From Campylobacter sp. RM12651 (lineage in GTDB: Bacteria > Campylobacterota > Campylobacteria > Campylobacterales > Campylobacteraceae), in the NCBI RefSeq assembly GCF_022369475.1, contig NZ_CP059600.1:1550001-1614000 (forward strand): DNA of 64,000 nucleotides, written 5' to 3'. The notes below the pieces were generated by a model. The model had not been told where the DNA came from. It ran no database searches and was given only the letters and a program-made list of their open reading frames with translations. Shown one piece after another: positions 18,835-27,537 of this stretch (within the stretch, counting starts at the first letter, position 1; every line of letters begins with the position of its first letter). The translations under genes and the position numbers were made by a program.

Positions 18835-20121
18835 ATGAAATTAAGCATAGTAATACTAGCAGCTGGTTTTGGCACTAGAATGAATAGTAATTTAGCAAAA
18901 CCTTTGCATACAATTTGTGGGAAATCTTTAATTAAAATTATTATTGAAAATGCTTTGCAACTTAGTGATGATATAACTTTGATTTTACATCATCAAGCAG
19001 ACGCTATAAAAGAGCATTTAAAAGATTATTCTAATTTAAAATATATATATCAAGATATGCAAAATCATAAAGGCACAGGCGGGGCTTTAATAAATTATGA
19101 GCCAAAATACGAAGAAGCGTTGATTTTAAATGCTGATATGCCTTTAATCACACAAAATAGTCTAAAAATTATAGCTAATACAAATTCTAAAATAGTTTTA
19201 AGCACTTTTAATAAATATAGTGCTAATTCTTACGGAAGAGTGATTAAAGAAAACGATAAAATAAGTAAAATTGTAGAAACAAAAGATGCAAACAATGAAG
19301 AATTAAAATGCACTTTATGTAATGCAGGAATTTATAAAATAAGTAAAGATATATTAAAAACTTACATTCCTAAGCTAAATAACAACAACGCTCAAAAAGA
19401 ATATTATCTAACTGATATTATCAAAATGGCTATAGATGATAAAATAAGCGTTAGCGAATGCACCTTTGATGAGATTGAGTTTTTAGGCATTAATAATAAA
19501 TTAGATTTAGAACAAGCCGAGCAAATTATGCAAAAAAGAATAAAAGATGAATTGCTTATAAATGGCGTTGTTATGCATAATAAAGATAGTATTTTCATAG
19601 AGCTTGATACACAAATTAGTAATGATTGTGAGATTGAAAGTGGAGTTGTGATTAAGGCAAATTCTATTATAAAAAGCTCAAAAATCTTAGCAAATAGCGT
19701 TATAGAAAATAGTGAGATAATTAATTCAAGCATAGGGCCAATGGCTAGAATTCGTCCAAAATGCGTTATTAAAGATAGTAAAATCGGTAATTTCGTAGAA
19801 TGCAAAAATGCAAAATTAGAAAATGTAAAAGCTGGGCATTTAGCTTATTTAGGAGATTGTGAGATTAGTAGTGGTGTAAATATTGGCTGTGGTGTGATAA
19901 TTTGTAATTACGATGGCAAAAACAAGCACCTAAGCAAAATCGGTAAAAATGTCTTCATAGGCTCAAACTCAAACCTAATAGCACCAATTAACATACCTAG
20001 CGATACTTTAATTGCAGCAGGTAGCACGATTAGCAATAAAGACGCTGCTAAATTAAAAGCAAAAGATTTATTTATAGAGCGTAATAAAGGCGTGATTTTT
20101 AATAATTTTAAGGATTTTTAA
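18835..20121 (+). CDS. glmU: Bifunctional UDP-GlcNAc pyrophosphorylase / GlcN-1-P acetyltransferase
   Basis: The 428-residue enzyme makes UDP-N-acetylglucosamine for peptidoglycan, LPS and glycosylation. The N-terminal nucleotidyltransferase domain shows LAAGFGTRMNSNLAKPLH. The C-terminal left-handed beta-helix acetyltransferase shows hexapeptide repeats and GHLAYLGDCEISSGVNIGCG plus the NYDGKNKH catalytic loop. AAAGGAA precedes the ATG. It is divergent from fliP with a 73-base shared promoter region and overlaps coaBC by one base (TAATG). Confidence 0.96.
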   Translation: MKLSIVILAAGFGTRMNSNLAKPLHTICGKSLIKIIIENALQLSDDITLILHHQADAIKEHLKDYSNLKYIYQDMQNHKGTGGALINYEPKYEEALILNADMPLITQNSLKIIANTNSKIVLSTFNKYSANSYGRVIKENDKISKIVETKDANNEELKCTLCNAGIYKISKDILKTYIPKLNNNNAQKEYYLTDIIKMAIDDKISVSECTFDEIEFLGINNKLDLEQAEQIMQKRIKDELLINGVVMHNKDSIFIELDTQISNDCEIESGVVIKANSIIKSSKILANSVIENSEIINSSIGPMARIRPKCVIKDSKIGNFVECKNAKLENVKAGHLAYLGDCEISSGVNIGCGVIICNYDGKNKHLSKIGKNVFIGSNSNLIAPINIPSDTLIAAGSTISNKDAAKLKAKDLFIERNKGVIFNNFKDF

Positions 20122-21284
20122 TGAAAGTATTATTATGTGTTAGTGGAAGTATTAGCTTTTATAAAAGCTTTGAATTAATTTCTATGTTTAAAGAAGAAGG
20201 AATTAAAGTAAAAGCTTTATTAAGTGATGGGGCTTTGAAATTCGTAAATAAATTAGCTTATGAAGCATTATGCGAGAGCGTTTTAACAAGTGAGAATGAA
20301 AGCTGGGAAAATGATAAAAATCACATAATGTTTTCAAAAGATTGTGATGCTGTTGTATTTGCTCCTGCTAGTGTTAATTCAATAAATAAACTAGCTAATG
20401 GAGTTTGTGATAATGTATTTTTAAGCACCTTAATTGCTTCAAACAAACCACTAATAATAGCACCTGCAGCAAATACTAATATGTATTTAGCAAGTCAAAC
20501 ACAAAAAAGCTTAGAATATTTAAAGAGTTTAGGTATAAAAATAGTAAAGCCAATTAGCAAAACCTTAGCTTGTAAAGAATTTGGCATAGGAGCTTTAGCT
20601 AATACAAAAGATATTTTTCTAGCAACTTTAAGAGAAATTTATAAAGATAAATTCTATATGGGAAAAAATATTTTAATAACAGGTGGCGGCACTCGTGAGA
20701 GCATTGATTTAGTAAGAAATATAGGAAATTATTCAAGTGGAACTATGTCAGATGCACTAGCTAAACAAGCTTATTTAAGGGGTGCAAATGTGGTGTATTT
20801 AAAGGCTAGATGTGATGAGATTAAAAATGAAAATTTCACACAATTAAGCTACGATACAAGTGCTGAATTAAAAGCCTTAATGCAAGATTATAAAGAATTT
20901 GATTATTTATTTATGTGTGCTGCAGTTAGTGATTTTATCCCTATCAAACAAGAAAGAAAAATAAAAAGAGATGAATTTGATGAAGAATTTAATATCAAAA
21001 TAAGACCTAATGATGATTTATTAGCTACTTTTAATTTTTCGGGTAAAAAAATCGGCTTTAAACTAGAGTGTGATGAAAAAACTGCCTATGATAATGCAAA
21101 AAAAGCTTTAGTAAATAAAGGTTTAAGCTTATTATGTCTTAATATTTTAGGAGAACATACTCAATTTGGCTCAAGTAAAAACGAAATATTTTTCTGTGAT
21201 TATTCAGGCATTAGCGAAGGGTATTTTGATACTAAAGAAAACTTAGCAAAAATTATTTTTGATAGAGTAAAAGCTGATGTTTAA
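20121..21284 (+). CDS. coaBC: Phosphopantothenoylcysteine synthetase/decarboxylase
   Basis: Two steps of coenzyme A synthesis in one 387-residue protein. The N-terminal flavodoxin-like CoaC part shows the His/PASVNSINKLANG region and the APAANTNMY signature. The C-terminal CoaB part shows NILITGGGTRESIDLVRNI, NYSSGTM and the KIGFKLE loop. It is in a head-to-tail run starting at glmU, overlaps it by one base and overlaps the next gene by 8. Confidence 0.95.
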   Translation: MKVLLCVSGSISFYKSFELISMFKEEGIKVKALLSDGALKFVNKLAYEALCESVLTSENESWENDKNHIMFSKDCDAVVFAPASVNSINKLANGVCDNVFLSTLIASNKPLIIAPAANTNMYLASQTQKSLEYLKSLGIKIVKPISKTLACKEFGIGALANTKDIFLATLREIYKDKFYMGKNILITGGGTRESIDLVRNIGNYSSGTMSDALAKQAYLRGANVVYLKARCDEIKNENFTQLSYDTSAELKALMQDYKEFDYLFMCAAVSDFIPIKQERKIKRDEFDEEFNIKIRPNDDLLATFNFSGKKIGFKLECDEKTAYDNAKKALVNKGLSLLCLNILGEHTQFGSSKNEIFFCDYSGISEGYFDTKENLAKIIFDRVKADV

Positions 21285-21852
21285 TGATGTTTTGCCAATT
21301 AAATTTAAAGTAATTGATAAATTAATGTTTAATCGCTACAAATTATTAATTGGTAAAAAAGAATTAACCACAAAATCAAACATTAATTTAGAGCCAAACA
21401 CTTATTATTTAGCTGAAATTTATGATAGTTTAGTCTTTAAAAATCTTCAAGCTGATAAGGTTTTTGCCTATATTGATTATGATTGTTTTGAGTTATTAAA
21501 AATCGCTTTTAGAGATGATTTTAAATACACGCTAATTAATTCATTAATCCAAACAAATCAAAAATCAGATTATGAATGCTATAAAACAATGCTTTTTGCT
21601 TTGAATGAAGATATTTTATATTTACCTTGTTTGCTTGAAGGAAAACCTATATTAATTGAATATAGAAAGAAAAAAAATGAATTAGCAATTTATTATGATG
21701 TTTTTGCTAAATTAAGCCTTTTTTTAAATGATAATAAAATATTAACTAGCTTTTCTAAGGTTCAAAAAATCTGCTTTGAATATTCGCAAAATGTAGAATT
21801 GACTACTTATAAAGATGATTTTTTTAGCCTTAGTTATAAAGGAAATTTATGA
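21277..21852 (+). CDS. Conserved hypothetical protein between coaBC and uppS
   Basis: A 191-residue soluble protein with no signal peptide or membrane helix and no motif I recognise. It is rich in Lys, Leu, Tyr and Asn. It overlaps coaBC by 8 bases and uppS by 4 (ATGA), so its expression is tied to coenzyme A and isoprenoid-lipid synthesis genes. A gene of similar size occupies the same position in Campylobacter jejuni, from memory. Function unknown. Confidence 0.8.
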   Translation: MFNDVLPIKFKVIDKLMFNRYKLLIGKKELTTKSNINLEPNTYYLAEIYDSLVFKNLQADKVFAYIDYDCFELLKIAFRDDFKYTLINSLIQTNQKSDYECYKTMLFALNEDILYLPCLLEGKPILIEYRKKKNELAIYYDVFAKLSLFLNDNKILTSFSKVQKICFEYSQNVELTTYKDDFFSLSYKGNL

Positions 21853-22520
21853 ACGAGTTAAATCATTTAGCAATCATTATGGATGGTAATGGTAGATGGG
21901 CTAAAAATCAAGGTTTATTAAGAAGTTTCGGGCATAAAGCAGGTGCAAAAACTATTGAAAGATTGGTAAAAGCTTGTATTGAAGAAGGCGTTTTAGAGCT
22001 TAGTTTATTTGCATTTTCTACCGAAAATTGGAAAAGACCTAAAGAAGAAATTGAGTTTATTTTCAAATTACTTAAAGAATACTTATCTAGTGAATTAAAC
22101 AATTTTATAAAAAATGAAATTAGATTTAAAAGCTTTGGAGATATTAGTGTTCTTGATTTGGATACTAAGAATTTAATTAATGAGTTTGAAGAAAAAACTA
22201 AAAATTACTCAAGAATTATTTTTAATCTAGGCATAAATTACGGCGGAAAAGATGAGATTTTAAGAGCTTTTAAAAAATTAAAAGCAAGTGATGAAGAAAT
22301 AGATGAAAATAATTTTAATAAATATTTAGATATTAAAAACAATGTTGATTTATTGATTAGAACGGGCGGACATTTTAGGATTTCAAATTTCTTACTTTGG
22401 CAATGTGCTTATGCAGAGTTTGTTTTTACCCCTACTTTATTTCCTGATTTTAAAGAAGATGAATTAAAAGAAATTATTAAAAATTATAGAATTTGTAAAA
22501 GGAATTTCGGTGGAGTTTAG
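21849..22520 (+). CDS. uppS: Undecaprenyl diphosphate synthase
   Basis: A cis-prenyltransferase making the C55 lipid carrier for peptidoglycan and glycan assembly. The 223-residue sequence opens with HLAIIMDGNGRWAKNQG (catalytic Asp in MDGNGRWA) and has FSTENWKRP, NYGGKDEI and LLIRTGGHFRISNFLLWQ. That last motif normally reads RTGGxxRxSNFL, so the active site is intact. It overlaps the prepilin peptidase gene by 11 bases. Confidence 0.96.
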   Translation: MNELNHLAIIMDGNGRWAKNQGLLRSFGHKAGAKTIERLVKACIEEGVLELSLFAFSTENWKRPKEEIEFIFKLLKEYLSSELNNFIKNEIRFKSFGDISVLDLDTKNLINEFEEKTKNYSRIIFNLGINYGGKDEILRAFKKLKASDEEIDENNFNKYLDIKNNVDLLIRTGGHFRISNFLLWQCAYAEFVFTPTLFPDFKEDELKEIIKNYRICKRNFGGV

Positions 22521-23280
22521 TATTTTGGTTTTTATATTTGGGCTTGTTTTTGGCTCGTTTTTAAATGTATTGATTTTAAGACTACCTGAGAGAAAAAGTG
22601 TTTTTTATCCGCCAAGTTCTTGTGGAAGCTGTAATAACAAATTGAAATTCTATCACAATATCCCTATTATTTCTTGGCTAGTTTTAGGTGGTAAATGTGG
22701 GTTTTGTAAAAGCAAAATAAGCATTCAGTATCCATTAATTGAGCTAATTGTTGGCTTTATATTTTTATATTGCATAGATATTAATAGTTTAGAAAATCTT
22801 GCTTATTCTATTTGCTTAGCATTATCATTTAGCTTATTATTTGCACTTTGCATTATTGATGTTCGCTACCTTGCTGTGCCTAGCTTTACTTTAATGCTAA
22901 CTTTGATTTTTGCTCTAATTTATACTCATTCAATAAGTAGTTTTAAAGATGCTTTAATCTTTGCAGGTGGTGCGTATTTGCTAAAATCTTTAATAGAGAG
23001 CATAATGAATGCAAAGGCAAAAAGCGATGATGAATGTATTCAAGTAATGGGCGAAGCTGATATTGAAATAATGGCATTAATTGGAGCCTTATTAGGAATT
23101 AAACTTGGTTTTGTGGCTATATTTTTAGGAGCTGTTGTGAGTTTGCCTGTTTTTATGTATCTAAGAATAAAAGGCAAGGAAAACATACAAGTTCCTTTCA
23201 TACCATTTTTAAGCATAGGACTTGCTTTAGTATGGTTTTTCCCTAGCGTTGGGCAATTTTGTTTAGATTATGTGCAATGA
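22510..23280 (+). CDS. Type IV prepilin-like leader peptidase (PilD family)
   Basis: A 256-residue inner-membrane aspartyl protease/methyltransferase. Start is GTG 22510, inside the end of uppS. The zinc-type CxxC pairs SCGSCNN and GKCGFCK mark the N-terminal methylase domain, and the two catalytic Asp residues are in IIDVRYLAVP and GEADIEIMAL. Eight helices are plausible. In Campylobacter such an enzyme serves the type II secretion-like DNA uptake system; no pseudopilin genes are in this window. It overlaps the next gene as ATGA. Confidence 0.92.
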   Translation: MEFSILVFIFGLVFGSFLNVLILRLPERKSVFYPPSSCGSCNNKLKFYHNIPIISWLVLGGKCGFCKSKISIQYPLIELIVGFIFLYCIDINSLENLAYSICLALSFSLLFALCIIDVRYLAVPSFTLMLTLIFALIYTHSISSFKDALIFAGGAYLLKSLIESIMNAKAKSDDECIQVMGEADIEIMALIGALLGIKLGFVAIFLGAVVSLPVFMYLRIKGKENIQVPFIPFLSIGLALVWFFPSVGQFCLDYVQ

Positions 23281-24284
23281 TTAAAAAATATTTATTTAGA
23301 CAATTCATAGGCTCTTTTTTATCAATATTTTTAACGCTATTTTTAGTAAGCTCTATCATTGTCTTATTTCAAATAGCAAAAATTACTTCTTATATAGAAT
23401 TAAGCTTATATGAATTATTTAAATTATATTCTCTTATGAGTGTAAAACTCATCATTTTTACTACTCCTATTAGCTTTTTTATTACCTGTTTTATGTGTAT
23501 TCTAAGATTATCTAAAGAAAACGAAATAATTATGCTTTTTTCTCTAGGATTAAACCCTAGAAAAATAGCTAATTTTATTAGCTTTTTAGCCTTTATAGTA
23601 AGTTTGGTTTTATTAGTAATTAGCATAGTTTTAATGCCGCTTAGTTTTTCTTTATATGATAATTTTATTGATTATAAAAAAGCCTTTTCTAAAATTAATC
23701 TTAAAAATGCTAATTTTGGTCAAAAATTAGGAGATTATATATATTTTGCAGATGAATTAGAGAATGGAATTTATAAAAATATTGTTTTGTATTTGCCAAA
23801 AACAAATTCTAAAAACGAACAAATATTATTAGCTAATCAAGGAACAATCCTAAACGAAGATAATAAAATCACATTTAATTTAGACAATGTAATGTTGTAT
23901 AATTTCAAGCAAAATACAGAAATTGCAAAGATTAAAAACCTTAGCTTTAGCACCTTAATTAATTCAAAAATTACTAATATTCAATCATTTAAAGACTATT
24001 GGAAAGATTATAAAACCCCTTCAAAATCAAAAGAATTAGTAATCTATATCCTACTTAGCCTACTTCCTATTGCAAGTGTTCATTACGCACTAGCATTTAG
24101 CATTATTAGCTCAAGGTATGAAAAAAGCCACGAGTATTTAGCTATGCTTGTGTTTTTGATAATTTATCTAGTTCCTATGATGATGTTTTTAAATTATCAT
24201 TTTTATACTATTACTTTTGTATTTTTCACTTCGCTAATAATTTCTAAGATTTGCTTTAGGAAAAAGATTTTATCAAGGTATTAA
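23277..24284 (+). CDS. LptF/LptG family permease (YjgP/YjgQ)
   Basis: I use ATG 23277 (MIKKYLFRQFIGSFLS), which overlaps the previous stop as ATGA; an in-frame ATG at 23259 exists but lacks a site. The 335-residue protein has the family layout: three N-terminal helices (LFLVSSIIVLF, LIIFTTPISFFITC, FLAFIVSLVLLV), a periplasmic beta-jellyroll region and three C-terminal helices. Such proteins form the inner-membrane part of the LPS export ABC complex. Whether it is LptF or LptG cannot be settled from sequence by eye. Confidence 0.88.
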   Translation: MIKKYLFRQFIGSFLSIFLTLFLVSSIIVLFQIAKITSYIELSLYELFKLYSLMSVKLIIFTTPISFFITCFMCILRLSKENEIIMLFSLGLNPRKIANFISFLAFIVSLVLLVISIVLMPLSFSLYDNFIDYKKAFSKINLKNANFGQKLGDYIYFADELENGIYKNIVLYLPKTNSKNEQILLANQGTILNEDNKITFNLDNVMLYNFKQNTEIAKIKNLSFSTLINSKITNIQSFKDYWKDYKTPSKSKELVIYILLSLLPIASVHYALAFSIISSRYEKSHEYLAMLVFLIIYLVPMMMFLNYHFYTITFVFFTSLIISKICFRKKILSRY

Positions 24285-25115
24285 ATGTTTTCAACTCTTA
24301 AGATTTTTAATAAAAATATGATTATTTTAAGAGATGATTTATTAGGCGAAATTAATGGCAATAAAGCAAGAAAATTAGATATATTTAAAGACTTAAAACT
24401 CCCTTATAAACACATAATCTGCTATGGCTCAAGTCAATCAAATGCTATGCAAGCACTAGCACTCTGGACTAAAAATAATAATTATAATTTTTCTTTTGTA
24501 TGTGCTAGAAGATGCGAAATTAGTGGGAATTTAAAAAGTGCATTAGAAAATAACGCTGTGATTTATTATGCGAATAATCCTAAAAAATTTGCAAAAACTT
24601 TGCATAAAAATGATAATAATAGCTTTTTAATTAGCGAAGGTGTTTGTGAAGATTATGCTAGATTTGGCTTTTATAAAATGGCAAAAGAAATAGCAAAAAT
24701 TGTAAATGAATTAGATTGTGATGTAGTATTAGCAAGTGGGACTTATACAAGTGCGATTTATCTTGAAAAATATCTAAGCACACTCTCAAATGCTAGAGTT
24801 TTTACAGCATCTTGCGTAAATGCTAATGAATATTTTGTAAAACAAATAAACAAACTTAATCCAAATTCCAAGCTAAAATTATTAAAAACTGCTAGAAAAT
24901 ATCATTTTGCAAATCTTTATGAAGAGCTATTTATATTAACAAAAAATATTAGTGATATTGAGTTTGATTTGCTTTATGATAGCGTTTGCTTAAAGGCAAT
25001 TTATGAAAACCTTGATGAACTAAAAGAAAATATCTTATACATTCATCAAGGCGGATTAATTGGTTCTAAGAATTTAGAACTTCGTTATAATAAAAAATAT
25101 AATCTCATAAATTAA
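24285..25115 (+). CDS. PLP-dependent ACC deaminase / D-cysteine desulfhydrase family protein
   Basis: A 276-residue fold-type II PLP enzyme. The PLP lysine region is GEINGNKARKL, matching the family GNKxRKL, and GSSQSNAMQA matches the family GGxQSNH loop with Ala-Met in place of the usual His. It is shorter than typical 320-340-residue members, with a compressed C-terminal half, so substrate (D-cysteine, ACC or other) is unclear. It starts immediately after the lptF/G-like stop and its own stop overlaps the convergent glpT stop. Confidence 0.8.
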   Translation: MFSTLKIFNKNMIILRDDLLGEINGNKARKLDIFKDLKLPYKHIICYGSSQSNAMQALALWTKNNNYNFSFVCARRCEISGNLKSALENNAVIYYANNPKKFAKTLHKNDNNSFLISEGVCEDYARFGFYKMAKEIAKIVNELDCDVVLASGTYTSAIYLEKYLSTLSNARVFTASCVNANEYFVKQINKLNPNSKLKLLKTARKYHFANLYEELFILTKNISDIEFDLLYDSVCLKAIYENLDELKENILYIHQGGLIGSKNLELRYNKKYNLIN

Positions 25116-26479
25116 AATTTCTTATTCTTAGCACCAAAGTGGCAAAGTAAAGAAAACACAATACACATAATACAAGCAAATAAAAGCATATATAAACCTG
25201 CATTCCAACCAAAAGCATCAACCATAGCACCTAAAAGCATAGTTCCTAAAGAAGCTCCTACGACATAGCTCATAAACCCACGAAGACCAACGCAAGAACC
25301 TACAGCAAAAGCAGGAACAACTTCCATAGTTTGAACACTTGCTAAAAATTGTGGCACATATACTAAACACCCAGCTGCTGCTGCAAAAAATATAGTGTAG
25401 TAAATATTATCGCTCGTAAAATATCCAATAATCATAAAAAATATTATACAAACAGCAAGAATTGCAGGTGGCATTCTATATCCTTTAAATAATCTATCAG
25501 ATATAATTCCTGCTAACATTGTTGATGGAATTGCAGCCCATTCAAAGAATAAAAACGCTGTATGCATTTGCTCTTTACTAAAGCCTTTTACAGATAAAAG
25601 ATAAATAGGAAGCCAATTTATCAACCCAAATCTAATCATATAAACAAAAGTATCCATCCAAGCAACATACCAAGCATTAGGGTTTTTTAGAACATATTTA
25701 ACAAATATTTCTTTACTACTTAAATCAGTAGTTGAAGCTGAGTTTTTAATATCTTCTTCATAACCTCTTAATTTATTAATCTCGTTTAATTCTTTTAACC
25801 CTTCATTTTTAGGATTACCCTTAACAGCGTATAAAACATAAACACTAATTAACAAGGCTAAAATTGCTGGGACATAAAAGTGATTTACTTTCCAATAAGT
25901 AGCATTAAAATCAGCCGCAGCAATCCCTAATACAGGAGATAATATTAAAACAGATTTAGAAATAATTGGAGCTACCAAACCCCCTCCAATATTATGGCTT
26001 ATATTCCAAATAGCAGTATAAATTCCTCTTTCTTTTTTAGGATACCAATTAGCAAGAGTAATAAAACTAGGTCCAACGCCCATTCCTTGAAAAACTCCAA
26101 GTGCAATAACAGCACCTACATAAGCATATAAAGCATTGCAAAAGCCTAATAATACATTAATTAACGCACATAAAATAAGACCTAAAGCCATATATCTTTT
26201 TGGGTCAGCCTTATCACTTAAAGCACTCATAACGCCTTTACTAATACCATAAGCAATTAACATAGAACCAGTAATTAAACCTATATCAGAATTATTTACT
26301 GCTAAATCAGTCTTAATTAATGGAGTAGATAGGGTAATATTGTTTCTTACTAAATAATATCCCATATAACCAACAAACACACCACTTAACGAAAGTTTTC
26401 TATACTTATAATAAGTGCTTAGCAACTCATCATCTTTAACCACCCTATCCTTTTTGACAGGTCTTAAAAAAGAAATCAT
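25112..26479 (-). CDS. glpT: Glycerol-3-phosphate/organophosphate:phosphate antiporter (GlpT family)
   Basis: A 455-residue major facilitator with 12 predicted helices. The N-terminal motif YLVRNNITLSTPLIKTDL, the loop SDKADPKRYMALGL and the region ISHNIGGGLVAP are characteristic of the organophosphate:Pi antiporter family. GlpT-type proteins import glycerol-3-phosphate in exchange for phosphate. No glp catabolic genes are adjacent. The upstream side is a 1.3 kb non-coding region containing the hairpin repeat array. A hexose-phosphate or phosphoglycerate carrier is an alternative. Confidence 0.85.
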   Translation of the reverse strand: MISFLRPVKKDRVVKDDELLSTYYKYRKLSLSGVFVGYMGYYLVRNNITLSTPLIKTDLAVNNSDIGLITGSMLIAYGISKGVMSALSDKADPKRYMALGLILCALINVLLGFCNALYAYVGAVIALGVFQGMGVGPSFITLANWYPKKERGIYTAIWNISHNIGGGLVAPIISKSVLILSPVLGIAAADFNATYWKVNHFYVPAILALLISVYVLYAVKGNPKNEGLKELNEINKLRGYEEDIKNSASTTDLSSKEIFVKYVLKNPNAWYVAWMDTFVYMIRFGLINWLPIYLLSVKGFSKEQMHTAFLFFEWAAIPSTMLAGIISDRLFKGYRMPPAILAVCIIFFMIIGYFTSDNIYYTIFFAAAAGCLVYVPQFLASVQTMEVVPAFAVGSCVGLRGFMSYVVGASLGTMLLGAMVDAFGWNAGLYMLLFACIMCIVFSLLCHFGAKNKKF

Positions 26480-26672
26480 CTTTAATCCTTTAAATAAAAT
26501 AATAGTAATTTTATTTAAAGTTGTTTTAAAATAGTATTAATTATTGAGCTATATAAAGAATAATTTTTATTTTTACAATATTAATGAATATATAGCGATA
26601 AACCTGAAAGCATAGCTATAGTTTTTAACACAATAATACTTTTATAATATGCAAGTATTGATAACATAAAAA
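26480..26672. other. AT-rich leader region upstream of glpT
   Basis: No open frame of note. It must hold the glpT start signals: AAGGATTAAAG precedes the ATG on the minus strand. Just left of the array, 26655-26672 reads like a degenerate copy of the array linker (TATTGATAACATAAAAA against TATTGTTGGATACAAAG), suggesting a decayed edge copy. Confidence 0.4.
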
Positions 26673-27391
26673 TATGTAATAGAGTAGAACATTTGTTATT
26701 TTTTATGTAATAGAGTAGAACATTTTTTTATCTACTATATTACATATTATTGTTGGATACAAAGAGCTTTATGTAATAGAGTAGAACATTTTTTTATCTA
26801 CTATATTACATATTATTGTTGGATACAAAGAGCTTTATGTAATAGAGTAGAACATTTTTTTATCTACTATATTACATACTATTGTTGGATACAAAGAGCT
26901 TTATGTAATAGAGTAGAACATTTTTTATTTTTTATGTAATAGAGTAGAACATTTTTTTATCTACTATATTACATACTATTGTTGGATACAAAGAGCTTTA
27001 TGTAATAGAGTAGAACATTTTTTATCTACTATATTACATACTATTGTTGGATACAAATAGCTTTATGTAATAGAGTAGAACATTTTTTATTTTTTATGTA
27101 ATAGAGTAGAACATTTTTTATCTACTATATTACATACTATTGTTGGATACAAAGAGCTTTATGTAATAGAGTAGAACATTTTTTATTTTTTATGTAATAG
27201 AGTAGAACATTTTTTATCTACTATATTACATACTATTGTTGGATACAAAGAGCTTTATGTAATAGAGTAGAACATTTTTTATTTTTTATGTAATAGAGTA
27301 GAACATTTTTTATTTTTTATGTAATAGAGTAGAACATTTTTTATCTACTATATTACATATTATTGTTGGATACAAAGAGTTTTATGTAATA
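26673..27391. repeat. Tandem array of inverted-repeat (hairpin) units, 14 A copies + 1 truncated, 8 B copies
   Basis: Element A is TATGTAATAGAGTAGAACA followed by a T run. Element B is TCTACTATATTACATA followed by a 23-base linker (T/C)TATTGTTGGATACAAAGAG(C/T)TT. B's arm is the reverse complement of the first 16 bases of A except for one fixed mismatch, so each A-B pair folds into a 16-bp hairpin with a 10-11-base loop. A starts: 26673, 26704, 26770, 26836, 26902, 26933, 26999, 27064, 27095, 27160, 27191, 27256, 27287, 27318, and truncated 27383. B starts: 26731, 26797, 26863, 26960, 27025, 27121, 27217, 27344. A-A spacing is exactly 31 bases; A-B-A spacing is 66 (left half) or 65 (right half). 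There is no unique spacer sequence, so this is not a CRISPR array. Function unknown. Confidence 0.95.
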
Positions 27392-27537
27392 CATTGGTGG
27401 TTTAAAGAAAAGTTTATTATATATTATTAATAACCAAAATTTTAAAGATTATAGAATTTATTTATAAAAATTATATCAATGAATTTAATAGCATAAAGCC
27501 TAGTATTAAAGAATTACTCAAGAGAGAAAAATTATAA
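27390..27537 (+). pseudogene. Possible C-terminal gene remnant, frameshifted, abutting the array
   Basis: Immediately right of the truncated last A repeat, one frame reads IGGLKKSLLYIINNQNF...DYRIYL then stop (27465-27467). The neighbouring frame continues as YINEF...SIKPSIKELLKREKL to a stop at 27535-27537. Joined by a single frameshift they give about 48 residues with protein-like composition. There is no start codon. It may be the tail of a gene whose front was lost when the array formed. The family is not recognised and the reading may be chance in AT-rich DNA. Confidence 0.3.

Noticed and set aside
26673-27391. CRISPR array
   Set aside because: Repeats are evenly spaced, but the sequence between them is itself repeated (T run or fixed linker), not unique spacers, and no cas gene is in the window.
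26673-27391. Insertion sequence or retron
   Set aside because: The paired inverted repeats recall terminal repeats or an msr-msd stem, but there is no transposase or reverse transcriptase frame within or beside the region.
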